Assembly: GCF_000620845.1 (NCBI RefSeq)
Contig: NZ_KK211189.1
Coordinates: 945,662 to 1,009,661 of the forward strand
From: Exiguobacterium marinum DSM 16307
Lineage (GTDB): Bacteria; Bacillota; Bacilli; Exiguobacteriales; Exiguobacteriaceae
Reading direction: 5' to 3'
Length of the DNA stretch: 64,000 nucleotides
In this document: positions 45,750-53,647 of the stretch, one piece after another
How the letters are laid out: the number at the start of each line of letters is the position of its first letter
Numbering within the stretch: position 1 is the stretch's first letter
Notes under the pieces: model-generated
Databases searched by the model: none
What the model saw: only the letters and a program-made list of their open reading frames with translations
Told to the model about the DNA's origin: nothing
Program-made: the position numbers and the translations under genes

Positions 45750-46078
45750 GTCGTTTCCTCCAATCGATTCAAACGGGTGATCATATCAATCATTTCGACG
45801 GCGAGCTCTTTCACAGTCATCGCCGTCATAAGATGGTCTTGCGCGTGGACGAGGAGGACGCTCATGTCGCTCGTCGTCCCCCGTGCCTCTTCTTGTAACA
45901 GTTCAGTTTGAAGTTTATGAGCGTCTAAGAAGGCCGCATCGGCTTCTTTCAACTTTGCCGTCGCCTCGTCCGCCTCACCGCGTTTCGCAGCGGCGATGGC
46001 CTCGAAAGCAGATGAACGGGCATTCCCAGCATGCAAGATAATCATAAACGAGAGTTCTTGGATGGTTTCGGTTTTCAC
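45746..46078 (-). CDS. chbA: PTS lactose/cellobiose-family IIA component
   Basis: 110 residues, all-helical, of the lactose/chitobiose IIA type. The phosphorylated histidine is in LLVHAQDHLM; the N-terminal ILHAGNARS motif is also typical. It forms a trimer in known homologues and transfers phosphate from HPr to IIB. Four-base overlaps with both neighbouring genes point to coupled translation in equal amounts. Confidence 0.88.
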   Translation of the reverse strand: MKTETIQELSFMIILHAGNARSSAFEAIAAAKRGEADEATAKLKEADAAFLDAHKLQTELLQEEARGTTSDMSVLLVHAQDHLMTAMTVKELAVEMIDMITRLNRLEETT

Positions 46079-47394
46079 GAAATCTTTTCTCCTTCCTCAG
46101 TTGTAGCTTTATTTTTATTGATTTCGGCGGTCATTGCTTTCGCTCCTGCCATGACGAATGGAATATACATTGCTGTCGCAATCGACAAGTTGACGATTTG
46201 AAGCAAGATACCGCGGACGCTACCACCCGTGACCAAATATCCACTGATGATTGGTGGCGTTGTCCAAGGGACGATGGCGACCGTCTTCGGAACCATACCT
46301 GTTGAGAGCGCGACGTACGAGATAATCGTGAGCGTGACCGGTACTAGGATGAACGGTACGAGCATGATCGGGTTCAATACGATCGGAAGACCGAAGATGA
46401 CCGGTTCGTTGATGTTAAAGAGACTGGCTGGTGTCGACAGTTTGGCGACTTGGTGATACGGGTGATTCCGTTGTTTGCGGACGACGATGAAGATGGCGAG
46501 TAAGAGTGCGAACGTCGTACCCGATCCACCCATGAAGACGAACGCATCCAAGAACGGTTTTGTGACCGTGTACGGTACATCAAATGCCGATGTTCCGGCT
46601 TGGAAGGCAGCCAAGTTTTGCTCGATGAGCGGGAGATAGACCGGTTCGATGACCGAGCCGATGATGTTCGTCCCGTGAAGCCCGAAGAACCAAAGGATGT
46701 GGTTCAAGAAGGCGATGAGCAAGGCAGCCGGGAGTGAGTCGCCGAATCCTTGGAGCGGTTGTTGGATTGCTTTAAAGATGACTTCAAATACACTGAGTTC
46801 GACGACGAGCGTCATGAAGAGCTGGAATCCTGCGACGACGGTCAAGATGATCATCGATGGGATGAGCGCTTGGAATGAACGAGTGACCCCACCTGGTACA
46901 CCTTCTGGCATCTTGATCGTCAGTTTTGTATTGATGAGGTAGCGGAACATTTCTGTAACGACAATCGATACGATGATGGCAACGAAGAGCCCTTGGGCGC
47001 CGAGCCATGCGAAGTTGAGACCCCAGTCAGCCGTGACCGGTACGAGCATGATGTATGAGGCGAGCGACAAAATACCCGCTGCGAGCCCGTCAATCCCGTA
47101 TGAACGGGCCAAGTTATACCCGATCGAGAAGGCGATCAGGAGCCCGAGTATCGCGAAGGATGCATTCCAAATGCTACCGCCGAGACCTTGCCAATTGCCT
47201 TCGCCGAACATACTGTTCATCGACCCGACGAAGTCGAGTGAGAAACCACCGATGTTGACGGCTGGGAAGTTGTTGATGAGGACCGCGAGCGACCCGACGA
47301 TGATGAGTGGCATGACGGAAACGAATCCGTCACGGATGGCGACTAAGTGCCTTTGGGACCCGATACGTCCCGCGATTTCAATAAACTTGTTCAT
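46075..47394 (-). CDS. chbC: PTS lactose/cellobiose-family IIC permease
   Basis: 439 residues with about ten membrane helices, the normal layout of IIC of this family. The segments GLHGTNIIGS and FNINEPVIFGLPIVLNP are typical signatures of the substrate site. It moves the disaccharide across the membrane as it is phosphorylated. AAGGAGG precedes the ATG. It overlaps GH4 upstream by four bases and IIA downstream by four. Substrate assignment to diacetylchitobiose is inferred from the operon. Confidence 0.9.
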   Translation of the reverse strand: MNKFIEIAGRIGSQRHLVAIRDGFVSVMPLIIVGSLAVLINNFPAVNIGGFSLDFVGSMNSMFGEGNWQGLGGSIWNASFAILGLLIAFSIGYNLARSYGIDGLAAGILSLASYIMLVPVTADWGLNFAWLGAQGLFVAIIVSIVVTEMFRYLINTKLTIKMPEGVPGGVTRSFQALIPSMIILTVVAGFQLFMTLVVELSVFEVIFKAIQQPLQGFGDSLPAALLIAFLNHILWFFGLHGTNIIGSVIEPVYLPLIEQNLAAFQAGTSAFDVPYTVTKPFLDAFVFMGGSGTTFALLLAIFIVVRKQRNHPYHQVAKLSTPASLFNINEPVIFGLPIVLNPIMLVPFILVPVTLTIISYVALSTGMVPKTVAIVPWTTPPIISGYLVTGGSVRGILLQIVNLSIATAMYIPFVMAGAKAMTAEINKNKATTEEGEKIS

Positions 47395-48710
47395 GAATAG
47401 ACCTCCTTCTTGAATTGGGGTAGGTACGCCTCGTGCGCTGTGAACAGCTCCTTAAGAAGCGGGTCGATCCGTTTCTCGTCCTGGATGAGCGGGTTCATGA
47501 GGCAGGCAAGATAGGCGTCCTCGTACGTGCCGGATACAGCCGCTTGGATGGCGAGCTGTTCAAACGTTTTTAAGTTCGTGATGAGTCCACGGATCGGGAG
47601 CGGCAACGCGCCGATGGAGATTGGGCGAGGACCGGACTTCGTGATGACGGCGTTCACTTCGATGACCGCATCGTCTGGTAAATCCCGAATTGTGCCGTTA
47701 TTGAGCGTGTTGACCGTCTGGATGTCACCGCGGTCGTTGTGAATCGAGTCCATCAAGTTGCAGGCAGCGTCTGAATAGTAGGCGCCTCCACGTTTTTCAA
47801 GCTCTTCCGGTTTGACGGCGAGATCGACGTCTTTGTATTTCTCGAACAACTGCGCCTCGACTTGTTGCACGACTTCGGCACGGGTGCCGTTTTGTTCGTA
47901 CGCTTCGAGGTCTTTTTTCAACACATCTTTCGTCTGGAAGTAGTACTGATGATACGGGTTCGGTAACATGCCGAGTGACGATAGGAACGATTCGCTCCAA
48001 CCGAGCCCGACGATGTTCGCCGGCGAGTAGTCGTTGCCTGCGTTGAGCGAGGCGAGGACGTCATTCGTCCGGTCCACCCCGTCGACCCATACGTGACGGC
48101 CGAAGACGAAGTGGTTCAATCCGATAAATTCAATCGCGACTCGTTCGACAGGTGTCTCGAGAATCTCGGCGACCGAGTTTCGCATGTTGAACGGGATGTT
48201 GCAGACACCGATGACCTTCTTATGAGATGAGTGCTTGAGTACGGCCTCGGTGACGATGCCCGCCGGATTGGTGAAGTTGACGAGCCAGGCATCCGGACAA
48301 ATCTCGGCGACTTCGTTTGCCAAGTCGATCAAGACAGGGATGGTACGGAATGCTTTGAATAATCCACCTGCGCCGTTCGTCTCTTGCCCGATGAAGCCAT
48401 GCTTTAGCGGGATGCGTTCATCGAGCGCGCGTGCCTTCAGTCCACCGACCCGAATCTGTGTGGATACAAAATCTGCGCCGACGAGTGCGGCTCTTCGGTC
48501 GAGCGTCCAACTGAGTGTGATTTCAGCGTTTGACTTCTCGATCATCCGCTCTGCGAGACGACCGACGATCTCTAGTTTCTCCCTCCCTTCTTCGATATCG
48601 ACGAGCACGATTTCCCGAACGGGGAACGTTGCTTGTCGATCGATCAATCCTTCGATGATTTCCGGGGTGTAACTGGATCCACCGCCGATGATGACGACCT
48701 TGACTGCCAT
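47391..48710 (-). CDS. chbF: Family GH4 6-phospho-beta-glucosidase (ChbF/CelF type)
   Basis: 439 residues from the ATG with GGAGGAG upstream; the frame is open a further 155 codons upstream but that part is non-coding and crosses the operator region. GH4 enzymes use NAD and a divalent metal: VIIGGGSSYTPE at the N-terminus binds NAD, and GVCNIPFNMRN and IEFIGLNHFVFG carry the metal-site cysteine and histidine. It cleaves the phosphorylated disaccharide in the cytosol. It is the first gene of the operon and is divergent from the GntR regulator, whose sites lie between them. Confidence 0.9.
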   Translation of the reverse strand: MAVKVVIIGGGSSYTPEIIEGLIDRQATFPVREIVLVDIEEGREKLEIVGRLAERMIEKSNAEITLSWTLDRRAALVGADFVSTQIRVGGLKARALDERIPLKHGFIGQETNGAGGLFKAFRTIPVLIDLANEVAEICPDAWLVNFTNPAGIVTEAVLKHSSHKKVIGVCNIPFNMRNSVAEILETPVERVAIEFIGLNHFVFGRHVWVDGVDRTNDVLASLNAGNDYSPANIVGLGWSESFLSSLGMLPNPYHQYYFQTKDVLKKDLEAYEQNGTRAEVVQQVEAQLFEKYKDVDLAVKPEELEKRGGAYYSDAACNLMDSIHNDRGDIQTVNTLNNGTIRDLPDDAVIEVNAVITKSGPRPISIGALPLPIRGLITNLKTFEQLAIQAAVSGTYEDAYLACLMNPLIQDEKRIDPLLKELFTAHEAYLPQFKKEVYS

Positions 48711-48761
48711 GGTGCCAACTCCTCCTTTTGAAAGCGATTTCTTTTTGTCGTAACAAATATA

Positions 48762-48840
48762 ACAAATGATACAACTTACTGCAATATAAAAAGTACAAAT
48801 GATACAAATTAGTTTTTGTATTTGCATTTGTATGATTGCT
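48762..48840. promoter_or_regulatory. Probable GntR operators between the chb-like operon and its regulator
   Basis: ACAAATGATACAA occurs exactly twice (48762-48774 and 48795-48807), 33 bases apart, about three helical turns. A degenerate inverted copy, TTGTATGATTGCT, is at 48828-48840, and another weak copy lies near 48816. They sit in the 174-base divergent gap in front of the PTS operon and next to a GntR-family gene, so they are likely its binding sites. Confidence 0.6.
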
Positions 48841-48884
48841 GTATCACAATAAAGGAACCAACCTAACGTAAAGGAGATGGAGAT

Positions 48885-49601
48885 ATGTCGCAATCGACGC
48901 TCCAAACCGCAATCAAGGATGAACTGTTGTCCCGCATCAAGAGTGGGCACTATAAAGAAGGGGAAAAATTTCCGACCGAGTACGCGCTTTGCGAGGAGTT
49001 CGATGTGAGCCGAACGACGGTACGGGGTGCCCTCAACCAGTTGACGACGGAAGGGTATCTGGTCCGTCAACAAGGTCGCGGGACGTTCGTCGCCGGGAAG
49101 AAAGTACAACAGACGTTGTCGTATACGCCGAACAACTATGCGGCACAGCTCGCCGTTCAAGGGAAACGTGGGCAAGTCGCCTTGATCGACATCTCGGTCA
49201 TCTCGGCATCAGGTCAAATCGCTTCTGTGTTTGAAGCGGAAGACAACGCCCCGATTCAAAAGATTGAGCGAATCCGTCATGCGGACGGCGAACCGACCCA
49301 GTATGAGGTCTCGTTCATCCCGTGGCAGATCGCACCGGGGATCACGAAGGAACAGGCCGAGCATTCGCTCTTCCGCACACTCGCCGAGGTCCACGACGTG
49401 CATGTCGCGAAGACGACGGAAGCACTGGAGATTGCCTTAGCTGACGAGAAGGTGAGTACGCTCCTCGACTGTCCACTCGGGTCCCCTTGCTTCCATATCG
49501 AGACGGTGACAGAAGATGAGTCGGGACGAGCAATTGAATATTCACGCTCCTACTTCCGCGGAGACAAGACGAGCTTCGTCATCGAACGGGATTATAAGTA
49601 A
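48885..49601 (+). CDS. GntR-family regulator with UTRA ligand domain
   Basis: 238 residues. The N-terminal GntR winged helix (about 5-72) includes FPTEYALCEEFDVSRTTVRGALNQL and the RQQGRGTFVA wing. The C-terminal UTRA domain (about 95-235), with TTEALEIALAD and the final IEYSRSYFRGD, binds a phosphorylated sugar. AAGGAGATGG precedes the ATG. It is divergent from the PTS operon and very probably represses it until the phosphorylated disaccharide is present. E. coli uses the AraC-type ChbR for this operon instead. Confidence 0.9.
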   Translation: MSQSTLQTAIKDELLSRIKSGHYKEGEKFPTEYALCEEFDVSRTTVRGALNQLTTEGYLVRQQGRGTFVAGKKVQQTLSYTPNNYAAQLAVQGKRGQVALIDISVISASGQIASVFEAEDNAPIQKIERIRHADGEPTQYEVSFIPWQIAPGITKEQAEHSLFRTLAEVHDVHVAKTTEALEIALADEKVSTLLDCPLGSPCFHIETVTEDESGRAIEYSRSYFRGDKTSFVIERDYK

Positions 49602-49602
49602 C

Positions 49603-49648
49603 AAAAGCGCCCGACTGTTTCGTATGGAAACGGTCGAGCGTTTTTTTT
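49603..49648 (+). terminator. Terminator of the GntR gene
   Basis: A long stem (GCGC-CGACTGTTTC with GGAAACGGTCG-GCG) is followed by T8. Confidence 0.9.
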
Positions 49649-49668
49649 AGTTTAACCTGTAATAAAAA

Positions 49669-49769
49669 GAATCATGGTCATTTTGAGTGAAAATGACTAT
49701 GTTTAAGCATAAATGAACATGTTTAAACACGATAAACATGTTCATTTTGTTCTGAGATGACTATGTTTA
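49669..49769. repeat. Cluster of five 12-13-base repeats including a perfect 15-base inverted repeat
   Basis: ATGACTATGTTTA is found at 49693-49705 and again at 49757-49769. The related ATGAACATGTTTA (49713-49725) pairs perfectly with its reverse complement at 49733-49745; with flanking bases the arms are 15 bases (49711-49725 and 49733-49747) with a 7-base spacer. CATGGTCATTTT near 49673 is a further inverted relative. The spacing and alternating orientation suggest protein-binding sites rather than a terminator, since no T-run follows. Confidence 0.7.
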
Positions 49770-49949
49770 TCAAGGAAATGAGTACGAATTTAACACGTTA
49801 TACGGACAAGGGATTTCAAAATGTAACTCGAATGTTGAATCAGATGACACAATTCGAAAGGTGAAGAAATATGACCGTAACTACATTTGTTGGTGTGTTT
49901 ATTTTTTGGTCTTTTACTCTCTTATAGAAATACGGATGAAGGCTCACGA

Positions 49950-50171
49950 ATGGGGATTTTAGAGCATTTAGATAGGGATTATGCACATCTTGAGTACGGG
50001 AATTGGACGTTATTCAAAATGAAAAATTCTAGTTATCTGGAATGGTTTGCCCAAGAGTCTTTGGAACAATATGAGGGCATGGGTGAAGTGGAGCACTATG
50101 TTTTTCTTACATCAAATGATGTGATTGAAGTGCTATTCGTTGATCCTCCGACAATAACAAAGGTGGTATAG
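49950..50171 (+). CDS. Small hypothetical protein, possibly frameshifted at its 5' end
   Basis: 73 residues from the ATG with AAGG seven bases upstream. The frame stays open upstream to 49887 and encodes a hydrophobic stretch (LFFGLLLSYRNTDEG). In the neighbouring frame an ATG at 49871 with GAAAGGTGAAG upstream encodes MTVTTFVGVFIF before a stop at 49925. Joining the two frames at the T6 run (49902-49907) would give a secreted or anchored protein, so the gene may be frameshifted. The mature part is acidic and aromatic-rich. No family recognised. Confidence 0.45.
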   Translation: MGILEHLDRDYAHLEYGNWTLFKMKNSSYLEWFAQESLEQYEGMGEVEHYVFLTSNDVIEVLFVDPPTITKVV

Positions 50172-50194
50172 CGTAGATTTTATTTGTATAACAT

Positions 50195-50419
50195 TTATTC
50201 TCCGTCCAATTCTTTCATCATCTCTTCGAATGAGATCGCTTTCGGTTCCTTTTGATAATGATGCATCGTTTCGTGATATCGATTTACGTCTCTTTCGTTT
50301 TGAATATGTTCAATCATCACATCGCGAATGAAGGTAGACAAGTGCAGCTGTTTCGCTTCTACATATTCCTTGATGACTCTCGCATCTTCTTCATTGGGAT
50401 GGATATTTATAGTTTCCAT
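50195..50419 (-). CDS. RelB/DUF6290-like ribbon-helix-helix antitoxin, no toxin partner
   Basis: 74 residues from the ATG with AAGGGGGTG upstream. An N-terminal strand (METINIHPNEEDARVI) and two helices (KEYVEAKQLHLSTFIRDVMIE) form a ribbon-helix-helix DNA-binding fold. The tail (YHETMHHYQKEPKAISFEEMMKEL) is the usual toxin-wrapping segment of RelB/DUF6290 antitoxins. No RelE-type toxin frame follows on the minus strand. A TATAAT box on the minus strand lies just upstream. It is an orphan antitoxin, or a repurposed repressor. Confidence 0.7.
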   Translation of the reverse strand: METINIHPNEEDARVIKEYVEAKQLHLSTFIRDVMIEHIQNERDVNRYHETMHHYQKEPKAISFEEMMKELDGE

Positions 50420-50520
50420 CACAGACACCCCCTTAATCTGATTATAACCGATTACAGACTGCATTCTTGACCACCTCATCCGCTCTTTTCTGTACACTAG
50501 AACTAGGAGGCGAGAGAAGC

Positions 50521-51222
50521 ATGTCAATCATTGAATTCAAAGATGTGAGTCATCAAGACATCCTGCACCATGTGTCCGGGACGTTTCGAGAAGGACGAAT
50601 CACGACGTTCGTCGGACCGAGCGGCGCCGGCAAGACGACGTGTCTGAAGCATATCAACGGATTGCTATCACCAGACACAGGCACGATTTTATTCAAAGGG
50701 GAAGACATCGCGGAGATGGACATCCTCGAGCTACGAAAGAAAATCGGTATGGCGTTCCAAAGTGCGCCGATGATTCAAGGGACGGTGTACGACAACTTGA
50801 ATCTCCCGAAGGCCATCTTCGACGAGACACTCGACCGCGACCGGGCTGCCGAATTGCTCCATCGCGTCGACTTGAGTGAGGCGTTCCTCGACCAACCCAT
50901 CAAATCACTGTCGGGTGGGGAACGGAGTCGGGTCGCCATCGCGCGGACGCTCGTCAATAAACCAGACGTGCTCTTGCTCGATGAGATCACGGCGAGCCTT
51001 GATTACCGGACGGTGAAAGAGATCGAGCGACTCATCCGAAAACTGCAACAATCGTACGGTGTGACCGTCATCTGGATCACCCATGACCTTGATCAGGCGC
51101 GGCGGGTAAGTGACGACATGTGGTTTTTGAAAGATGGGGAATTGCTTGCGTATGGGGACGCATCGTTCATCGATGAGTCGGACGATCCCGTCATCCAACA
51201 ATTCGTCAGGGGGGAAGATTGA
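50521..51222 (+). CDS. fetA: ABC transporter ATPase, FetA-like
   Basis: 233 residues with Walker A GPSGAGKTT, a Q-loop in AFQSAPM, signature LSGGERSR, Walker B LLLDEITASLD and H-loop WITHD. GGAGGCGAGA precedes the ATG. Its partner is the FetB-type permease encoded next (TGATG overlap), so the pair resembles E. coli FetAB, an iron exporter linked to oxidative stress. The metal is inferred from the family only. Confidence 0.85.
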   Translation: MSIIEFKDVSHQDILHHVSGTFREGRITTFVGPSGAGKTTCLKHINGLLSPDTGTILFKGEDIAEMDILELRKKIGMAFQSAPMIQGTVYDNLNLPKAIFDETLDRDRAAELLHRVDLSEAFLDQPIKSLSGGERSRVAIARTLVNKPDVLLLDEITASLDYRTVKEIERLIRKLQQSYGVTVIWITHDLDQARRVSDDMWFLKDGELLAYGDASFIDESDDPVIQQFVRGED

Positions 51223-51989
51223 TGTCATATATTGAACTCGCGACGGCGCTCATCTTCGTCGTCATCCCACTCGCCTTGACGCTCGTCCTAAAACTCGGAC
51301 TCGAGCGTGATATTATCATCGCGACCGTCCGCTCCATCATTCAACTGTTGATCATCGGCTATATCTTGACGTTCGTCTTTGAGAGCGACAGTCCCATCTT
51401 CATGCTGTTGATGATTTTACTCATGATTGTCGCCGCGACACAAAACATCCGACGAAAAGGGGACGGGATTCCGGGCATCATGTGGATCATCGTCTTGACA
51501 CTCGTGACGATCGAAACGCTGACGATGGGACTCCTGCTCGGGCTCGGCATCATCCCATTCGAGCCGGAAAAGGTCATTCCGATCAGCGGGATGGTCATCG
51601 GGAACAGCATGGTGTTATCACTCCTGTTCTTGAACAAGTTCAAAGACGAGGTCGAGCGGAGTGACGACGTCATTGAACTCATTCTTTCACTCGGCGGCAC
51701 ACCAAAAGTGGCCATCGACAATAGCTTGAAGAATGCGATTCGCACGAGCATGATCCCGACCGTCGAGGCTCAAAAGACGATGGGGCTCGTCCAGCTACCG
51801 GGGATGATGAGCGGTCTCATCATTGGGGGAGCCGACCCGATGGAAGCGGTTTTGTATCAACTCTTGATCCTCTTCTTGATTTTGACGACCGCCTCGATCT
51901 CGGCGACGCTCGTCGGCTATCTGGCGTACCCGCGTTTGTTCAACGAGAAGATGCAGTATATCGGACTGACCTATCGGAAGGGGAAATGA
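51222..51989 (+). CDS. fetB: FetB/UPF0014-family ABC permease
   Basis: 255 residues with six to seven membrane helices. The UPF0014 signatures are visible: ISGMVIGNSMV, LSLGGTPKVAI, and LVQLPGMMSGLIIGGADPMEA with the coupling region. The start is the ATG overlapping the ATPase stop codon (TGATG). It forms the membrane part of the FetAB-type exporter. A VOC-family gene follows with only a short gap, so it may belong to the operon. Confidence 0.88.
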   Translation: MSYIELATALIFVVIPLALTLVLKLGLERDIIIATVRSIIQLLIIGYILTFVFESDSPIFMLLMILLMIVAATQNIRRKGDGIPGIMWIIVLTLVTIETLTMGLLLGLGIIPFEPEKVIPISGMVIGNSMVLSLLFLNKFKDEVERSDDVIELILSLGGTPKVAIDNSLKNAIRTSMIPTVEAQKTMGLVQLPGMMSGLIIGGADPMEAVLYQLLILFLILTTASISATLVGYLAYPRLFNEKMQYIGLTYRKGK

Positions 51990-51991
51990 GC

Positions 51992-52354
51992 ATGATCACA
52001 GGGATTCATCATGTCCAGCTCACGATTCCAATTGGAGCGGAGCGAGAGGCGAAGGCGTTCTATTGTGAGTTTCTCGGTCTACGTGAAATCGAGAAGCCGG
52101 AGTCACTGAAAGGACGTGGCGGATTTTGGCTTCAGGTCGGCGACCGTTCCGTCCATGTCGGGGCAGAGGACGACGTGGAACGACAGAAGACGAAAGCGCA
52201 TATCGCATACGCGATGACGGATTTAGGTCATTGGAAGGAAGCGCTTCGAGAGAACGAGATTTCTTACTCCGAAGGCATCCCGATTCCAGGATACGACCGA
52301 TTCGAGTTCAGAGACCCGTTCGGCAATCGGGTCGAGATGATTCAACCGCTCTGA
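51992..52354 (+). CDS. VOC (glyoxalase/bleomycin-resistance fold) protein
   Basis: 120 residues from ATG 51992, to which AAGGGGA is properly spaced; an ATG at 51986 overlaps the fetB stop but is too close to that site. The two beta-alpha-beta-beta-beta modules show HHVQLTIP at the start and FEFRDPFGNRVEMIQP at the end, with candidate metal ligands His, His and Glu. Substrate unknown; it could be a detoxifying enzyme linked to metal stress. Followed by a strong terminator. Confidence 0.82.
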   Translation: MITGIHHVQLTIPIGAEREAKAFYCEFLGLREIEKPESLKGRGGFWLQVGDRSVHVGAEDDVERQKTKAHIAYAMTDLGHWKEALRENEISYSEGIPIPGYDRFEFRDPFGNRVEMIQPL

Positions 52355-52355
52355 C

Positions 52356-52390
52356 GAAAGGGAGCATCCATTGCGGATGCTCCCTTTGTC
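52356..52390. terminator. Bidirectional terminator at 52.37 kb
   Basis: AAAGGGAGCATCC and GGATGCTCCCTTT form a perfect 13-base stem around ATTGC. Confidence 0.85.
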
Positions 52391-52395
52391 GTTCT

Positions 52396-52860
52396 TCAAG
52401 AAATACCGAACAGGCGAGTCACTTGCTCCCATTCGGACGGATAGGCGTTGCTGCCATGATGCTCGTGAATGAGTGTCCCGTTCGTGTATACGCTGAGATT
52501 CCACTGTGTACCGTCTAGCGTGCGAATCCCTTCGAGTTCTTCGAAAACGGTTGGCCACCAATTCGTTCCAAGCAGATGAAACGCGACACGCATCTGTTTC
52601 GCTTCCTCGCCCTCGTAGTATTCGAATTCAAAGGGCTCGGTGATTGACGTATCGGACCGATCAATGTGTCGAAGGACGGTGCCCCTCTCAAAAAAGGTGA
52701 TTGTACTCACATCATACGTGCCGAACCCACCGACGCGGAAGATGACCTCGATCATCGATTCCTGAGGACGACCGATCGCCTGTAAGGCGCGCTTTTGGAG
52801 CGGATGTTCGACGAAAGAAGAGGGAATGTGATAAAGGGCGCGAAACGTTTTGTCTTTCAT
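52396..52860 (-). CDS. Hypothetical protein
   Basis: 154 residues, mixed alpha/beta, without signal or membrane segment. The AAAGGTTGAAG stretch lies before the ATG on the minus strand. Notable stretches are YDVSTITFFERGTVLRH and TQWNLSVYTNGTLIHEHHGSNAYP. I do not recognise a family, and no neighbour gives a hint; it is a single-gene unit facing the FetAB/VOC operon terminator. Confidence 0.5.
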   Translation of the reverse strand: MKDKTFRALYHIPSSFVEHPLQKRALQAIGRPQESMIEVIFRVGGFGTYDVSTITFFERGTVLRHIDRSDTSITEPFEFEYYEGEEAKQMRVAFHLLGTNWWPTVFEELEGIRTLDGTQWNLSVYTNGTLIHEHHGSNAYPSEWEQVTRLFGIS

Positions 52861-52944
52861 GAAACTTCAACCTTTCCCGGGTATAAGATGCCCCGAGTAT
52901 AGCGGAATCTTCCGGACGAGGGAGATAAAATAAAGTGTAAGGTA

Positions 52945-52974
52945 CGAAAAAAGCACCTCTTGAAGAGATGCTTC
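52945..52974 (-). terminator. Terminator of the SDR gene
   Basis: On the minus strand AAGCA-T-CTCT pairs with AGAG-G-TGCTT around a three-base loop (one mismatch), followed by T6. Confidence 0.8.
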
Positions 52975-52978
52975 GTTG

Positions 52979-53578
52979 TTAGTAGACTTCGTACGTCTGT
53001 CCGGTCTGCGCGCCTTCGACGCTTTTCACATAGGCGAGGGCGACCCGTTCACCCGGTACCGCCGCGTAGCCTCGGAAATACGGGCCGTACGCATCGAGCG
53101 CTTCGACGAGGACGTTCGGGCTGACGTTGTTGATACGGATGCCCCGTGGCATCTCAATCGCCGCACCGGTCACGAATCCTTTGATGGCGCCGTTCGCGAG
53201 TGCCGCTGATGCGCCCTCCTTGATCGGGTCGTCCATCAAGATTCCGCTCGTCAATGTAAAGCTGCCGCCATCGTTCACATAATCGAGCCCGAGAAGGACG
53301 AGGTTGACCTGTCCTTTGATCTTGCTGTCGATACTCTTCTGATTATCTGCCGGCGTCATCTCGGAAAGCGGACCGAAATGCGTGCTGCCCGCCGTACTGA
53401 TGACCGCGTCGACCCGTCCGACCGTCTCATACATCTGGCGGATGCTGTCTTCAGAAGTGAGGTCGACTTGCACGTCTGCCCCGTTACGCCCAGCCCGGAT
53501 GATCGTATGTGTTTTCTCCAACTCTTTTGCGACGGTCTGACCGACCGTGCCGCTTGCCCCAACGAGTAAAATTTTCAT
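52979..53578 (-). CDS. Short-chain dehydrogenase/reductase, short form
   Basis: 199 residues from the ATG with AAAGGGGCAG upstream; the frame is open further upstream without a ribosome site. The N-terminal MKILLVGASGTVGQ binds NAD(P), and ISTAGSTHFGPL follows the usual NNAG position. The SYK triad is altered: serine is in TSGIL, but the YxxxK motif is replaced in the GAIKGFVTGAAIEMP stretch, where no tyrosine precedes the lysine by four. It resembles the YwnB/short SDR type whose members are often atypical. Activity is uncertain. Confidence 0.78.
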   Translation of the reverse strand: MKILLVGASGTVGQTVAKELEKTHTIIRAGRNGADVQVDLTSEDSIRQMYETVGRVDAVISTAGSTHFGPLSEMTPADNQKSIDSKIKGQVNLVLLGLDYVNDGGSFTLTSGILMDDPIKEGASAALANGAIKGFVTGAAIEMPRGIRINNVSPNVLVEALDAYGPYFRGYAAVPGERVALAYVKSVEGAQTGQTYEVY

Positions 53579-53647
53579 AAAGAAACTGCCCCTTTCGTCA
53601 CGCTTGGATTCCACTTCAGAGTAGCGGAAGATGAGGACGTTCGGCAA

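Noticed and set aside
48711-49175. 155-codon N-terminal extension of the GH4 gene
   Set aside because: It crosses the operator region and the divergent GntR gene, contains no family sequence, and the ATG at 48710 has a good ribosome site and begins the NAD-binding motif.
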